DNA of 58,969 nucleotides, taken from NCBI GenBank assembly GCA_003224905.1, contig QIAA01000166.1, positions 1-58,969 of the forward strand. Reading direction: 5' to 3'. Every line of letters starts with the position of its first letter. The stretch's first letter is position 1. Of the stretch, positions 35,325 through 43,235 are shown piece after piece. The stretch is from Acidobacteriota bacterium. GTDB taxonomy: Bacteria; Acidobacteriota; Terriglobia; Terriglobales; Acidobacteriaceae. Position numbers and translations under genes: made by a program. A model generated the notes under the pieces. That model saw nothing but the letters and a program-made list of their open reading frames with translations, was not told where the DNA came from and did no database searches.

Positions 35325-36065
35325 TTACTGGACCGCAGCCACGGAGCGCCGGGGCTTCAGCGTTCGCGATGCGTGGATCGGCACGCGCCTCTTCGCGGTC
35401 CGTTTCGTCAGCCATTGCTTCAGATATTTGCGCGACACAGAAGTCAGCTTTGAGAAGAACATGCCTGCGCGGCCGTTGTCATCAGCCCAGATCATCTCTC
35501 CTGTGCCTTCAATGATTTGTGTTGTGGCCGGCAAAACGAAGCGGAACGGTACTTGCTGAACCGGCGGAAGCGGTTCCGGCGCCTGCAGTGACAATCCCTG
35601 GTCGTTTACATCGAGCACAATGGCCGGCAAAGCGGCAACCCCAAACTGAAGGTAGACGAGCGTTTCGAGTTTTTGACGCGGTGAGCGCCTGCAGTCTGCA
35701 CGCATGAAGCCCCGGCTGGCGCGCAAAGAGCGCACGACCTGATCGAACAGGAGCGGCTTGTACAGAACAAAATTGGCCCCAGCACGGAACGTCCCGGCGA
35801 TCTCTGTGAGGCCGTCTATCATCGCGAAAACGACAGGGCGGCGATGTGGGTCAACAAGCCGCGCCACCCGGCCTACCATGGCGGCGCCCGGCAAATCGAA
35901 GTCCAGCACCACGGCAGAATACTGGCCGTGCATCAGGCGTTGCAGCGTTTCGGATTCGGACGTTGAGATTTCCTGCTCAATGCCGAGTTCGTCGAGAGCG
36001 TTCCTCAGTATCTTGAGCGTTTGCGAATCCCGGCACATCAGCAGAGCACTGAATGGCATACGCAC
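35325..36065 (-). CDS. Receiver-PilZ protein (putative c-di-GMP-binding response regulator)
   Basis: A 246-residue protein. Residues 1-120 form a receiver: MPFSALLMCRDSQTLKIL, acceptor aspartate in YSAVVLDFDLPGA, and switch lysine in FVLYKPLLFDQ. This domain is homologous to the N-terminus of the receiver-TonB fusion at 26803, sharing the order SALL-C, RLM and the GANFVL-KP block. Residues 128-225 form a PilZ domain with RRSPRQ (RxxxR) and DVNDQGLSL (DxNxxG), the two c-di-GMP contacts. The C-terminal tail is basic. It probably relays phosphorylation and c-di-GMP levels to an unknown target. Confidence 0.85.
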   Translation of the reverse strand: MRMPFSALLMCRDSQTLKILRNALDELGIEQEISTSESETLQRLMHGQYSAVVLDFDLPGAAMVGRVARLVDPHRRPVVFAMIDGLTEIAGTFRAGANFVLYKPLLFDQVVRSLRASRGFMRADCRRSPRQKLETLVYLQFGVAALPAIVLDVNDQGLSLQAPEPLPPVQQVPFRFVLPATTQIIEGTGEMIWADDNGRAGMFFSKLTSVSRKYLKQWLTKRTAKRRVPIHASRTLKPRRSVAAVQ

Positions 36066-36289
36066 GCAGCTTAAGACCGGACGCCAAGGTCGTAAAGTAA
36101 CTGCAGTAATCCTTAACGCTTACTAACAAAGCTGAGTGCCAGCATGAAACTGCGTTTCGGTCGAGGCCCATTTCTGAACCACTGAGAGTAAAGGCACACG
36201 CTCACAGCTATAAGGCCTCAGCAGAATTGGCAATGCCTTTGGTAATCTGCCCCCCATATAACTCGCGTGTCATAGTTTAGGCCGGTTCT

Positions 36290-36691
36290 ATGTCTCCTGA
36301 AGAGAAACCGGAAAATCGCCGTGCCCCGCGAGTGAAACTTGCGGGAACCGTATTGGCTCTTCTACGCCTCGAGAACGGCTGTCAGGTCCGCGCCCGCCTG
36401 CACCAGCTCTCGGCCACGGGAGGACTGCTGCAACTGGATAAAGCCCTGGATGAAGGCATCAAGGTCGAGGTGATGTTTCATGTAGGCGCCTGCACGGTGC
36501 GCAGCAAGGCTGTCGTTTTGTTCCCTATGTGGGCCACACAAGGCTGCATGCAACCGTTCGAATTCACCGACTTGGGTGAACAGGAGCGCTGCAAGCTTGA
36601 GTTGGACTTGCAGAAGTTTCTAAGCTCCCCCGCAGCGGGCTCTCCGGAGGAAGAACAAGCCCTGGGAGCTGCATCGGGATCGGCGTCGTGA
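36290..36691 (+). CDS. PilZ-domain protein
   Basis: A 133-residue stand-alone PilZ protein. The c-di-GMP-binding residues are in ENRRAPRVKL (RxxxR) and HQLSATGGLLQL (a DxSxxG variant with Gln in place of Asp). It has no signal peptide. Its stop overlaps the GTG start of the ABC transporter gene by four bases (GTGA), so translation is coupled. This placement suggests that the PilZ protein regulates or acts with the exporter. The C-terminus is Glu/Ala-rich and probably disordered. Confidence 0.88.
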   Translation: MSPEEKPENRRAPRVKLAGTVLALLRLENGCQVRARLHQLSATGGLLQLDKALDEGIKVEVMFHVGACTVRSKAVVLFPMWATQGCMQPFEFTDLGEQERCKLELDLQKFLSSPAAGSPEEEQALGAASGSAS

Positions 36692-38565
36692 GCTTTGAGC
36701 AACCTGCATCGTTCGGCCGCTCACGTCTCTTTAAATTCCCATTGCTGCAGCTAAGTACCCGCCGGATTGTGAGCGAAAGGTACGGGGAACGGGTCCCGGC
36801 TTCTGAAGTGCAACGTTCTCCTGTAAGTTCTCCTACGTTGCGGGTGTTGAAGCAGTCGAGGCGGTGTTGGCCGCATTTGCTGGGCATCACTGGCCTGAGT
36901 CTGCTCGCCCTCCCTTTTACTCTCCTGTATCCGCTGCCGCTGAAAATTGCGGTCGACAGTGTTCTTGGGAAGCAGCCACTTCCAGAGTTCTTACGCTGGC
37001 TTTCTCCTCATCCCACATCTGCGGCCTGGGCGCTGAGCGTCGCGATTTTGATGCTACTTGCGATCGCGGTTCTCGTGAACCTGCAGGCCTTGGCCAGCTG
37101 GTGGCTGCAAACCTATACGGGAGAAAAGCTGGTGTGGGATTTTCGAGCTGAGCTGTTGGACCACGTGCAGCGGCTGCCGCTGGCCTTTCATGACCGCTAC
37201 GGCGCCAACGATTCTGTCTACCGTATTCAGCACGACGCACCGGCGATTCAGTACGTCGCCATTCAAGGGCTTATCCCACTATTAACCGCGTTGGCCACGG
37301 TTAGCGGCATGCTCTATGTGACAGCGCAGATCGATCGCTCTCTGGCGCTGGTGGCCTTGGCGATCACGCCCATCCTCTTCCTTCTTTCTGCGGGGTGCAG
37401 CCGGGTGGTGCGGAAGCGTTCGCACGAGATCAAGGTGCTCGACAGCTCGGCCATGTCAGTGATTCAGGAGGTTCTGGGTTCGATCCGGCTGATCAAGGCG
37501 TTCGGACAGGAGAGCCATGAGCACGAGCGTTTCGTGCGACACTCCAGCCTGCGCATGACAGAGCAGGTAAAGCTGGCGATGTGGCAAGCGTTGTTCAACG
37601 TGTTGATCGGCTTAACCATCGCCGGAGGCACGGCGGCCGCGCTTTACATTGGAGTTCAGCACGTACATGCAGGTGTGCTTGGCGTGGGATCACTGCTGGT
37701 GGTGATGGCGTACATCGCCCAGATGTACCAGCCGCTGCAACTGCTGAGCACCAAAACCACCGACGTCCAAGCGTGGCTGGCGAGCCTGGAACGGGCTTTC
37801 ATGATCTTGGATCAAACTCCGGAAATCGAAGAAAGCCGGCATGCGATTACGCTTACCAGCGCGCGGGGCGAGTTCGAATTCAGGAACGTTTCCTTTCAGT
37901 ACGAGGGAACCACGCGTGGCTTGGAGAACCTGTCTTTTCAAATTCCCGCGGGCTCGCGGGTAGGAATTGTCGGATCAACCGGCGCGGGAAAAACAACACT
38001 GCTGAACCTGCTGATGCGCTTCTACGATCCGACCGAGGGCCAGGCACTGCTGGATGGCGTCGACATTCGCGACTATCGCATTGCAGACTTGCGGCGACAG
38101 TTTGCCGTAGTGCTGCAGGAACCTGTCCTGTTCGCTGCCAGCATGGCGGAGAACATCGCGTATGGAAAACGCGATGCTTCGGATGAGGAGATCGTGGCCG
38201 CTGCCAAAGCTGCCAGTTCCCATGACTTCATCATGCGCATGCCGGAAGGATATGAGACGCGTGCTGGGGAACGCGGCATACGGCTTTCCGGCGGCGAGCG
38301 TCAGCGGATTTCGCTGGCACGGGCTTTCCTCCGCGATAGCCCGATTTTGATTCTGGATGAGCCGACCAGCTCAGTAGACGTCAACACTGAAGCCGCGATC
38401 ATGGAAGCGACCGAGAAACTGGTCGCAGGCCGCACAACCTTCATGATTGCCCACCGGCTGAATACTTTAAAGAGCTGCGACCTGATTCTGGTTTTAGAGC
38501 ACGGACAACTGGTAGAGATCAGATCGGGCGCACAGGAACACTGGGCGGCTACGGTGGGGTCGTAA
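36688..38565 (+). CDS. ABC-type exporter, fused membrane and ATPase domains (MsbA-like)
   Basis: A 625-residue half-transporter. A 50-residue N-terminal extension (SFEQPASFGRSRLFKF) precedes six membrane helices (about 58-340), beginning HLLGITGLSLLALPFTLLYPL. The nucleotide-binding domain has Walker A GSTGAGKTTLL, Q-loop LQEPVLFAASM, signature LSGGERQRISLARAF, Walker B ILILDEPTSSVD and H-loop MIAHRLNTL. It should function as a homodimer exporting lipid, polysaccharide or peptide. Translation is coupled to the PilZ gene, so c-di-GMP control of export is a reasonable hypothesis. A terminator lies 68 bases after the stop. Confidence 0.95.
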   Translation: MSFEQPASFGRSRLFKFPLLQLSTRRIVSERYGERVPASEVQRSPVSSPTLRVLKQSRRCWPHLLGITGLSLLALPFTLLYPLPLKIAVDSVLGKQPLPEFLRWLSPHPTSAAWALSVAILMLLAIAVLVNLQALASWWLQTYTGEKLVWDFRAELLDHVQRLPLAFHDRYGANDSVYRIQHDAPAIQYVAIQGLIPLLTALATVSGMLYVTAQIDRSLALVALAITPILFLLSAGCSRVVRKRSHEIKVLDSSAMSVIQEVLGSIRLIKAFGQESHEHERFVRHSSLRMTEQVKLAMWQALFNVLIGLTIAGGTAAALYIGVQHVHAGVLGVGSLLVVMAYIAQMYQPLQLLSTKTTDVQAWLASLERAFMILDQTPEIEESRHAITLTSARGEFEFRNVSFQYEGTTRGLENLSFQIPAGSRVGIVGSTGAGKTTLLNLLMRFYDPTEGQALLDGVDIRDYRIADLRRQFAVVLQEPVLFAASMAENIAYGKRDASDEEIVAAAKAASSHDFIMRMPEGYETRAGERGIRLSGGERQRISLARAFLRDSPILILDEPTSSVDVNTEAAIMEATEKLVAGRTTFMIAHRLNTLKSCDLILVLEHGQLVEIRSGAQEHWAATVGS

Positions 38566-38633
38566 AGGCTGCCTCGGTGAATCTTGGATGGTATGGGAGC
38601 TTTGCCCCTCGTATTTGCATTTCCCAAAGTCAA

Positions 38634-38659
38634 AAGCCCCGTCCTAAAGAACGGGGCTT
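38634..38659. terminator. Bidirectional terminator downstream of exporter and tRNA-like gene
   Basis: AAGCCCCGT (38634-38642), an 8-base loop and ACGGGGCTT (38651-38659) make a perfect 9-bp stem. On the reverse strand it is followed by TTGACTTT after GGGGCTT, and on the plus strand by CTTC. It can end the exporter transcript and the reverse tRNA-like transcript. Confidence 0.75.
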
Positions 38660-38792
38660 CTTCAACTCTCCGTGCCTATGATACTGGGCACGCCTGCGAA
38701 GCAATCTTAGGGTATGACCCGTGCATGTCCGATGTCAAGGCACCACGGGCGCGGGCAAAGGTTTCTAGTTCCAATTTGGTTGGACGGTCGTG

Positions 38793-38882
38793 CGGAGGAC
38801 AGGGGAATCGAACCCCTCAGGCTGCAAGCAGCCGTCCAACGCTTCGCGGGCGTGCCCAGTACCCACACTGGGAGTGTCCTCC
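38793..38882 (-). tRNA. Unusual type II tRNA-like gene (allo-tRNA candidate, anticodon loop CCGCGAA)
   Basis: The 90-base reverse-strand sequence folds as follows. Acceptor: GGAGGACA with UGUCCUCC (8 bp, perfect). D-arm: CCCAGU-GUGGGU-ACUGGG (6 bp). Anticodon arm: ACGC-CCGCGAA-GCGU (only 4 bp). Long variable arm: GGCUG-CUUG-CAGCC. T-arm: GGGG-UUCGAUU-CCCC. Discriminator G73; no encoded CCA. Position 8 is A rather than U unless it is used as an eighth acceptor pair, giving an 8/4 branch. The formal anticodon is GCG with C at position 33 instead of the near-universal U. G73 plus a long variable arm fits SerRS recognition. It is not tRNA-Sec, since no UCA is present. It may be a functional allo-tRNA or a degenerate pseudo-tRNA. 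Confidence 0.6.
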
Positions 38883-38905
38883 GAAGCTGCGCCTGCGATG
38901 AAGTG

Positions 38906-38949
38906 CTTTTACTGCGGTATCTCACTGACGGTCTGTGACCCTCATCACA
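38906..38949 (-). promoter_or_regulatory. CRP/FNR-type operator and -10 box upstream of the tRNA-like gene
   Basis: TGTGA-CCCTCA-TCACA (38934-38949) is a perfect CRP/FNR-family palindrome. On the reverse strand TAAAAG (38911-38906, 4 of 6) can serve as -10 and would place transcription start near 38899, putting the operator centre at about -42, the class II activator position. The tRNA-like 5' end is about 17 bases further on. Confidence 0.5.
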
Positions 38950-38993
38950 CTTCCTGATATCGATTTGCCGATTTGGGACCACAGTGATACCAA

Positions 38994-39689
38994 TCACCCG
39001 ATAAGCTTCGCCAGCAGAAACGCCGCGCTCGCCGCGATCCCGCCGATTACTGCTGTTTGGGTTGCGCTACGCAGAGGGCTCGCGCCAGTGAAGCGTCCTT
39101 TCAAAAATCCGAAGATTCCCAATGCCAGCAACGTCACGACTGCCGAGAACATAAGCCCACGCGTCGCACTCGCCAGCACCACATAGGGAGAAAGCGGAAT
39201 CAGCCCACCAAGTACATACGCGCCGGCGATGGTTGCCGCGCTAGTGACTGCGCGGCGTGGGTCCGGCGCTTCCAGTCCCAGTTCGAAGCGCATCATGAAA
39301 TCTACCCAGGCATCCGGACGGCGGCTGAGGGCTTCCACGACCGGTGTGCTCTCAGTCGCGGCCAAGCCGTAGTTCTGAAACACGCGGCTTACCTCCGCCA
39401 TCTCTTCTTCGGGAATTTCTTTGATCTCGCGATACTCGCGCGCGCGTTCCTGCTCGTAATGTTCAGCATCGCCACGCGCCGCGAGATAGCCGCCGAGACC
39501 CATGGCGATCGATCCCGCCGCGATTTCCGCGAGACCACCGATCACAATCAGGCGCGTATTACTGACTGCACCGGAAAGTCCGGCGGCTAGCGCAAAGGGC
39601 ACCGTCAGTCCATCGGACATCCCAATCACCACGTCGCGTACGAAGTTACTGGCCGTGAAATGCTGCTCGACGTGTTTGATTCGCCTCAT
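38994..39689 (-). CDS. VIT1/CCC1-family Fe/Mn transporter
   Basis: A 231-residue membrane protein. It begins with a soluble lead and helix I (NFVRDVVIGMSDGLTVPFALAAGLSGA), the VIT signature, followed by helix II (VIGGLAEIAAGSIAMGLGGYLAA). A cytoplasmic metal-binding segment is rich in Glu (YEQERAREYREIKEIPEEEM, then AEVSRVF), as in eukaryotic VIT1. Three further helices occupy about 135-230. The family exports or sequesters ferrous iron or manganese using a proton gradient. The GGAGG ribosome binding site sits inside the end of the upstream NUDIX gene, only four bases apart, so they form an operon. Confidence 0.92.
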   Translation of the reverse strand: MRRIKHVEQHFTASNFVRDVVIGMSDGLTVPFALAAGLSGAVSNTRLIVIGGLAEIAAGSIAMGLGGYLAARGDAEHYEQERAREYREIKEIPEEEMAEVSRVFQNYGLAATESTPVVEALSRRPDAWVDFMMRFELGLEAPDPRRAVTSAATIAGAYVLGGLIPLSPYVVLASATRGLMFSAVVTLLALGIFGFLKGRFTGASPLRSATQTAVIGGIAASAAFLLAKLIG

Positions 39690-39693
39690 GAAG

Positions 39694-40179
39694 TTAGGCC
39701 TCCAAGTGAGATTTCACGTATTCCTGCGCGCGCCGTACTATGTCACGCTCTCCGCTATAGGCAAGCTTGCTCACCGCTTCTTCCAATGGAACCCACAGCG
39801 CGCGCTTCACCTCGATCCGCATTTCGGAATCGATGTCATCGATTTCTCCAGACTGATATCGCAGCAGGTAGAAGCTGACGACCTTGAAGACGCGCTGCTT
39901 GTCGCCCCAGGAGCGCACGTAAACGTACTTAATATCGCCGAGCTTGTTGATTGGAGTGGCCGTGATGCCGGTCTCTTCCTGGACCTCGCGAATGGCCGTC
40001 TGCTCGGGCTTTTCGCCCTGGTCTACGAGTCCCTTTGGTAACGCCAGTAACAAAGTTTGTGATGTTTTTCTAACCGGACGGGCCTGCGAGGCCTCCTTTT
40101 GAGGCTCGATGGCAGCGATATTCCAGGCTCCGTCTAACTGACGGACGACCACACCGCCGGCAGAGATCTCCCGTATCAT
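39694..40179 (-). CDS. NUDIX hydrolase
   Basis: A 161-residue enzyme starting MIREISAGGVVVRQLDG, chosen because TTGAGG lies just ahead; a GTG eight codons upstream is possible. The NUDIX box is complete: G-LVDQG-E-KPEQTAI-REVQEETGI matches GX5EX7REUXEEXGU. The N-terminal SAGGVVVR strand is usual in (di)nucleoside polyphosphate and sugar-nucleotide hydrolases. It hydrolyses a nucleoside diphosphate linked to another moiety; substrate unknown. It is the first gene of a two-gene unit with the VIT transporter. Confidence 0.92.
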   Translation of the reverse strand: MIREISAGGVVVRQLDGAWNIAAIEPQKEASQARPVRKTSQTLLLALPKGLVDQGEKPEQTAIREVQEETGITATPINKLGDIKYVYVRSWGDKQRVFKVVSFYLLRYQSGEIDDIDSEMRIEVKRALWVPLEEAVSKLAYSGERDIVRRAQEYVKSHLEA

Positions 40180-40349
40180 GCGCCTCAAATTACCAGAAAA
40201 CACTGGAGTTAGTCATGGGAAGGGCAGTAGGGCCGCGGATACGCGACAGTAACCTGTCAAGGAGGACTCTGGTTACTGGAACAGTTGGTACTTAGCTGGC
40301 ATCTTATTTGCTAGTTAGGACAGGTGGCCGGGGAGGATTTGGGGTTCCG

Positions 40350-41276
40350 GTGAAGAGTCTTGGCAAAATCATTCGCTCCGTACAGGCCTTCGGGCGCGGC
40401 CTTTCTGGGCAGTCCCCCAACGGCGAGGCGGGGCAAACTACGCCGCATCTTGGGGTCGCGCTGGGCGGCGGTTTCGCCCGCGGCATCGCGCACGTCGGCG
40501 TTCTCAAAGTACTCGAAGCGGAAAATATTCCTATTAGTTTCATAGCTGGCACGAGCGTGGGCGCGCTCATTGGAGCGGCCTACTGCAGCGGCGTTTCGGT
40601 AGAAGAACTGGAGCAGATTGCGACCCGCGTACGCTTCAAGCATTTTGCCCGCTGGACACTTTCACGCTACGGCTTCGCCAGCAACCAGCGCATGATTGGA
40701 TTCCTGAACAGCACCCTCAAAGTAAAAACATTCGAAGAACTGCATATTCCGTTGGCGGTGACGGCCACCGATTTTTCAACGGGAGACGGAGTCGTGTTCA
40801 ACTCCGGGCCGCTTGTCGATCCGGTGCGCGCCAGCTGTGCTTATCCCGGAATGTTTCTGCCGGTGAAAATCCGCGGGCGTTTGCTGGTGGACGGCATGCT
40901 GGCGCATGCAGTGCCCACGGTTCCTCTGCGCGAGATGGGCGCGGATCGGGTGCTCGCCATACATCTGAAGGGAAAATGGACAAACGGAGAGGCCGGGCCG
41001 CGACATCTGTTTGACGTGATCGGACAATGCTTCGCCATCGCGCAGGAAATGAACTGTGGCGTCTGGAAGCAAGCAGCCGATCTGGTAATCGAGCCAAACG
41101 TCAACGGCTATAAATACGACGCCTTCGATAATGCAATCGAGCTGATGCGGGCTGGCGAAGCAGCAACCCGCGCAGCTCTTTCAGAAATAAAGAAGTGGCT
41201 GCAGCAAGAGCCGTCCACGAAATTAAAGACTGTGAAGTCCCCCCTCGTTCAACCCGCGGCAATGCCGGCTGACTGA
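40350..41276 (+). CDS. Patatin-like phospholipase
   Basis: A 308-residue lipid acyl hydrolase of the RssA/patatin class. The start at GTG 40350 is supported by GGGGAGGA about 13 bases upstream and by MKSLGKII. The oxyanion loop is GGGFARGIAHVGVL (about 38-51), the nucleophile elbow GTSVGALIG (about 68-76), and the partner aspartate lies in LLVDGMLAHAVP (about 190-201, with DGM instead of DGG). There is no signal peptide, so it is cytoplasmic or membrane-peripheral. The C-terminus is Lys/Pro-rich. Likely phospholipid turnover; substrate unknown. Confidence 0.92.
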   Translation: MKSLGKIIRSVQAFGRGLSGQSPNGEAGQTTPHLGVALGGGFARGIAHVGVLKVLEAENIPISFIAGTSVGALIGAAYCSGVSVEELEQIATRVRFKHFARWTLSRYGFASNQRMIGFLNSTLKVKTFEELHIPLAVTATDFSTGDGVVFNSGPLVDPVRASCAYPGMFLPVKIRGRLLVDGMLAHAVPTVPLREMGADRVLAIHLKGKWTNGEAGPRHLFDVIGQCFAIAQEMNCGVWKQAADLVIEPNVNGYKYDAFDNAIELMRAGEAATRAALSEIKKWLQQEPSTKLKTVKSPLVQPAAMPAD

Positions 41277-41289
41277 AAATCTCTGCTCT

Positions 41290-41332
41290 CTGCTGCAGCC
41301 TTCACGGTCTCTGCGGTTCAAGATTTTAACCA
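41290..41332. repeat. Diverged CAGAG-type repeat, reverse orientation
   Basis: On the reverse strand it reads AACCGCAGAGACCGTGAAGG with flanking AAAATCTTG, similar to the CAGAG-type tracts at 20066 and 32631. It lies in the short gap after the patatin gene. Confidence 0.4.
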
Positions 41333-41368
41333 CCGAATCGGTAGAGAAAGGTCAACAGAGTCAACCGC

Positions 41369-43018
41369 TCATTTCACACCGACTGGCATCGTGTAGCCCT
41401 GTTTGCGCCGCTCTGCCTCTTTCGGATAATCGCCAAGCCACACGTACTCCGGACGCGTTTTGAGCAACGACAGCTTGCGAGCGTAAACCTGCGAGAGTCC
41501 CATAGCGAAATTCTTTTGCTGTAGCGCTTCGCGCATCTCGGTTGCAGAACGCTGAGTCTTGCTGATGTACCCTTCGAGTGTATCGTCCTTCAGAGGAGAG
41601 ATGCCTAAATCCAGGCAGACCTGCTCACGCATTTTGAGGAAGGCTTGCAGCAATTCCGAGAGACCGGCTTCCGGCATGCTCACGCTGATTGCTTTCGGGC
41701 GGCGCAGCAGAGAACTCGCAGCCTGCGGCTTGCGGTCAGTAAAGGACAGCGTCCAGCCATCCTGCAGAACGCTCTGGAACGCGCATTTGACCGGCACAGC
41801 AAGGCTTCGTTTGGGGAAGAACTGGCTGATTTCCGCGAAGCAATGATATTTCGTGTGCGCCATCAGCCGAACCAAGTTGGGCGGATGGTTCGGCGTATCG
41901 GCCACGAGAGAGAAGTCCAACATCCTTGTGAAGCCCATGAACTCGAGATCTCGGGTATACCGATCGAGCGCGGCAGAATCCAGCAAAGGAAATTGCGCGG
42001 GCGTTACGGGAGGAAACGAATAGGTAGTTGGCAGATTGTTGACAACGCGCCTCTTGACAGTCGCTATGTTCAACAGGAGGTGAATCCAGTGCCCGAATCT
42101 CCAGACCAGCAGTACGACGACGAGGACCAGCCACACCCAGGGAGCAAACGGCTGTTTGAATTCGCGGCCATATTGCTGAGCCAGACGCTGGTACTCGGCT
42201 TTGGGGATTTCCTTCCAGCCATCCTGGCTCCAGAGCGTAGCCATCGACTTGGAGCCGTTCTCTTGCGATAGTTCAAGGCTCTTTGCCCCGATCTCGAGCG
42301 AATCGAATCCAGTCCAGTTCCGTGTAAGCGGAAAGCGCCGCAGGGTTAGGACAAAGGCGCTCTGGCCGATCTTCATCGGCAGCGTCACTGTCTCGCTGCG
42401 TTCATAGGCGGTCAGCAGCTTGTGATGCCATCCTGCCTGCTTGAACTTCTCCCGATCGGATGCGCTGAGGAAGCCCGGGCGTTCATCGTCATAGTCTTCA
42501 TCGGCTAGATCATCCTCGGTGGCTTTCGAGCTCTCAGTTACCGCTTCCGGCCTGGATTTCATCTGCGCGGGGACGGGAATGAATTTCTCCCCATCCCAGC
42601 GGAATCCGGAACCGTGGTTGAAGCGGTTCTCGACCGAGTTCAGTTGAAGTTTTCCATCGCGTAACGTCCATGATCCGCCAGTCGTGGTGCTCTCAGGCAG
42701 CGGGAAGCGGTCGAGCTCGCCGGATGGGAGCAGGTGATACGCAATCGTGTCCTGCTTGTAGAAGAACACATTACCGCCGAGCAGGATCGCAGTGTAGCCG
42801 TAACTGGTGTGGGCGAACTTGTCCTGCAGAATGTTGGTGGCGCGGCCGCTGGTTTGAATCGTCACGAACAGAAATGCTTCCTTTGGATTCCAGAACACGA
42901 CAGTCTGGGCCAGGTGCTCGGAAATCCTGTAGCGCTTGGGCAAAAGCAGGAAAGTAGCGACCATGGCGATGGCCACGGCCAGCATCACCAGAATCAGGAT
43001 GGCGGTACGGCGCGTCAA
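41369..43018 (-). CDS. Large membrane protein of unknown function
   Basis: A 549-residue protein with no family I recognise. One membrane helix is at the N-terminus (about 5-26, AILILVMLAVAIAMVATFLLL). Residues 30-285 are predicted extracytoplasmic and beta-rich (VVFWNPKEAFLFVTIQTSGRAT, GGSWTLRDGKLQLNSVENRF). A second helix lies near 295-312 (WVWLVLVVVLLVWRFGHW). The C-terminal 235 residues are cytoplasmic with DRYTRDLEFMGFTRMLDFSL, which resembles a bacterial sensor-like alpha/beta domain, and ending in DYPKEAERRKQGYTMPVGVK. No catalytic motif is evident. It stands alone, upstream of and divergent from the cytochrome gene. Confidence 0.8.
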   Translation of the reverse strand: MTRRTAILILVMLAVAIAMVATFLLLPKRYRISEHLAQTVVFWNPKEAFLFVTIQTSGRATNILQDKFAHTSYGYTAILLGGNVFFYKQDTIAYHLLPSGELDRFPLPESTTTGGSWTLRDGKLQLNSVENRFNHGSGFRWDGEKFIPVPAQMKSRPEAVTESSKATEDDLADEDYDDERPGFLSASDREKFKQAGWHHKLLTAYERSETVTLPMKIGQSAFVLTLRRFPLTRNWTGFDSLEIGAKSLELSQENGSKSMATLWSQDGWKEIPKAEYQRLAQQYGREFKQPFAPWVWLVLVVVLLVWRFGHWIHLLLNIATVKRRVVNNLPTTYSFPPVTPAQFPLLDSAALDRYTRDLEFMGFTRMLDFSLVADTPNHPPNLVRLMAHTKYHCFAEISQFFPKRSLAVPVKCAFQSVLQDGWTLSFTDRKPQAASSLLRRPKAISVSMPEAGLSELLQAFLKMREQVCLDLGISPLKDDTLEGYISKTQRSATEMREALQQKNFAMGLSQVYARKLSLLKTRPEYVWLGDYPKEAERRKQGYTMPVGVK

Positions 43019-43235
43019 TCAGGACTCCTGAATTCGAGGACTGTAGCACAGGCCTTGCAAGGCGAGGAGGTAACTTCCGTTTGAAAGTCCTCGGACCACA
43101 GGGCTTAGGGGAACACCAGAGCGCCGCCGGAACAGAGGTTTAGTATTTTTGTACTATTTCGGTTGCTGGACGGCCGGAATAGCCTGAAACTCACAAATAT
43201 TGGCTTGATGAAGCCGTAGTCCCAGATTCGCCAGA

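Larger units (their letters stand above)
38566..38993. other. Intergenic region holding a terminator, tRNA-like gene and CRP/FNR-type site
   Basis: This 428-base gap between the ABC exporter and VIT genes contains a strong hairpin (38634-38659), the tRNA-like gene (38793-38882), a 9-base segment complementary to its interior (38779-38787) and a perfect TGTGA-N6-TCACA palindrome (38934-38949). Confidence 0.8.

Noticed and set aside
38793..38882. Selenocysteine tRNA (selC)
   Set aside because: Long variable arm and 8-bp acceptor suggested it, but there is no UCA anticodon and the acceptor plus T-stem total is 12, not 13.
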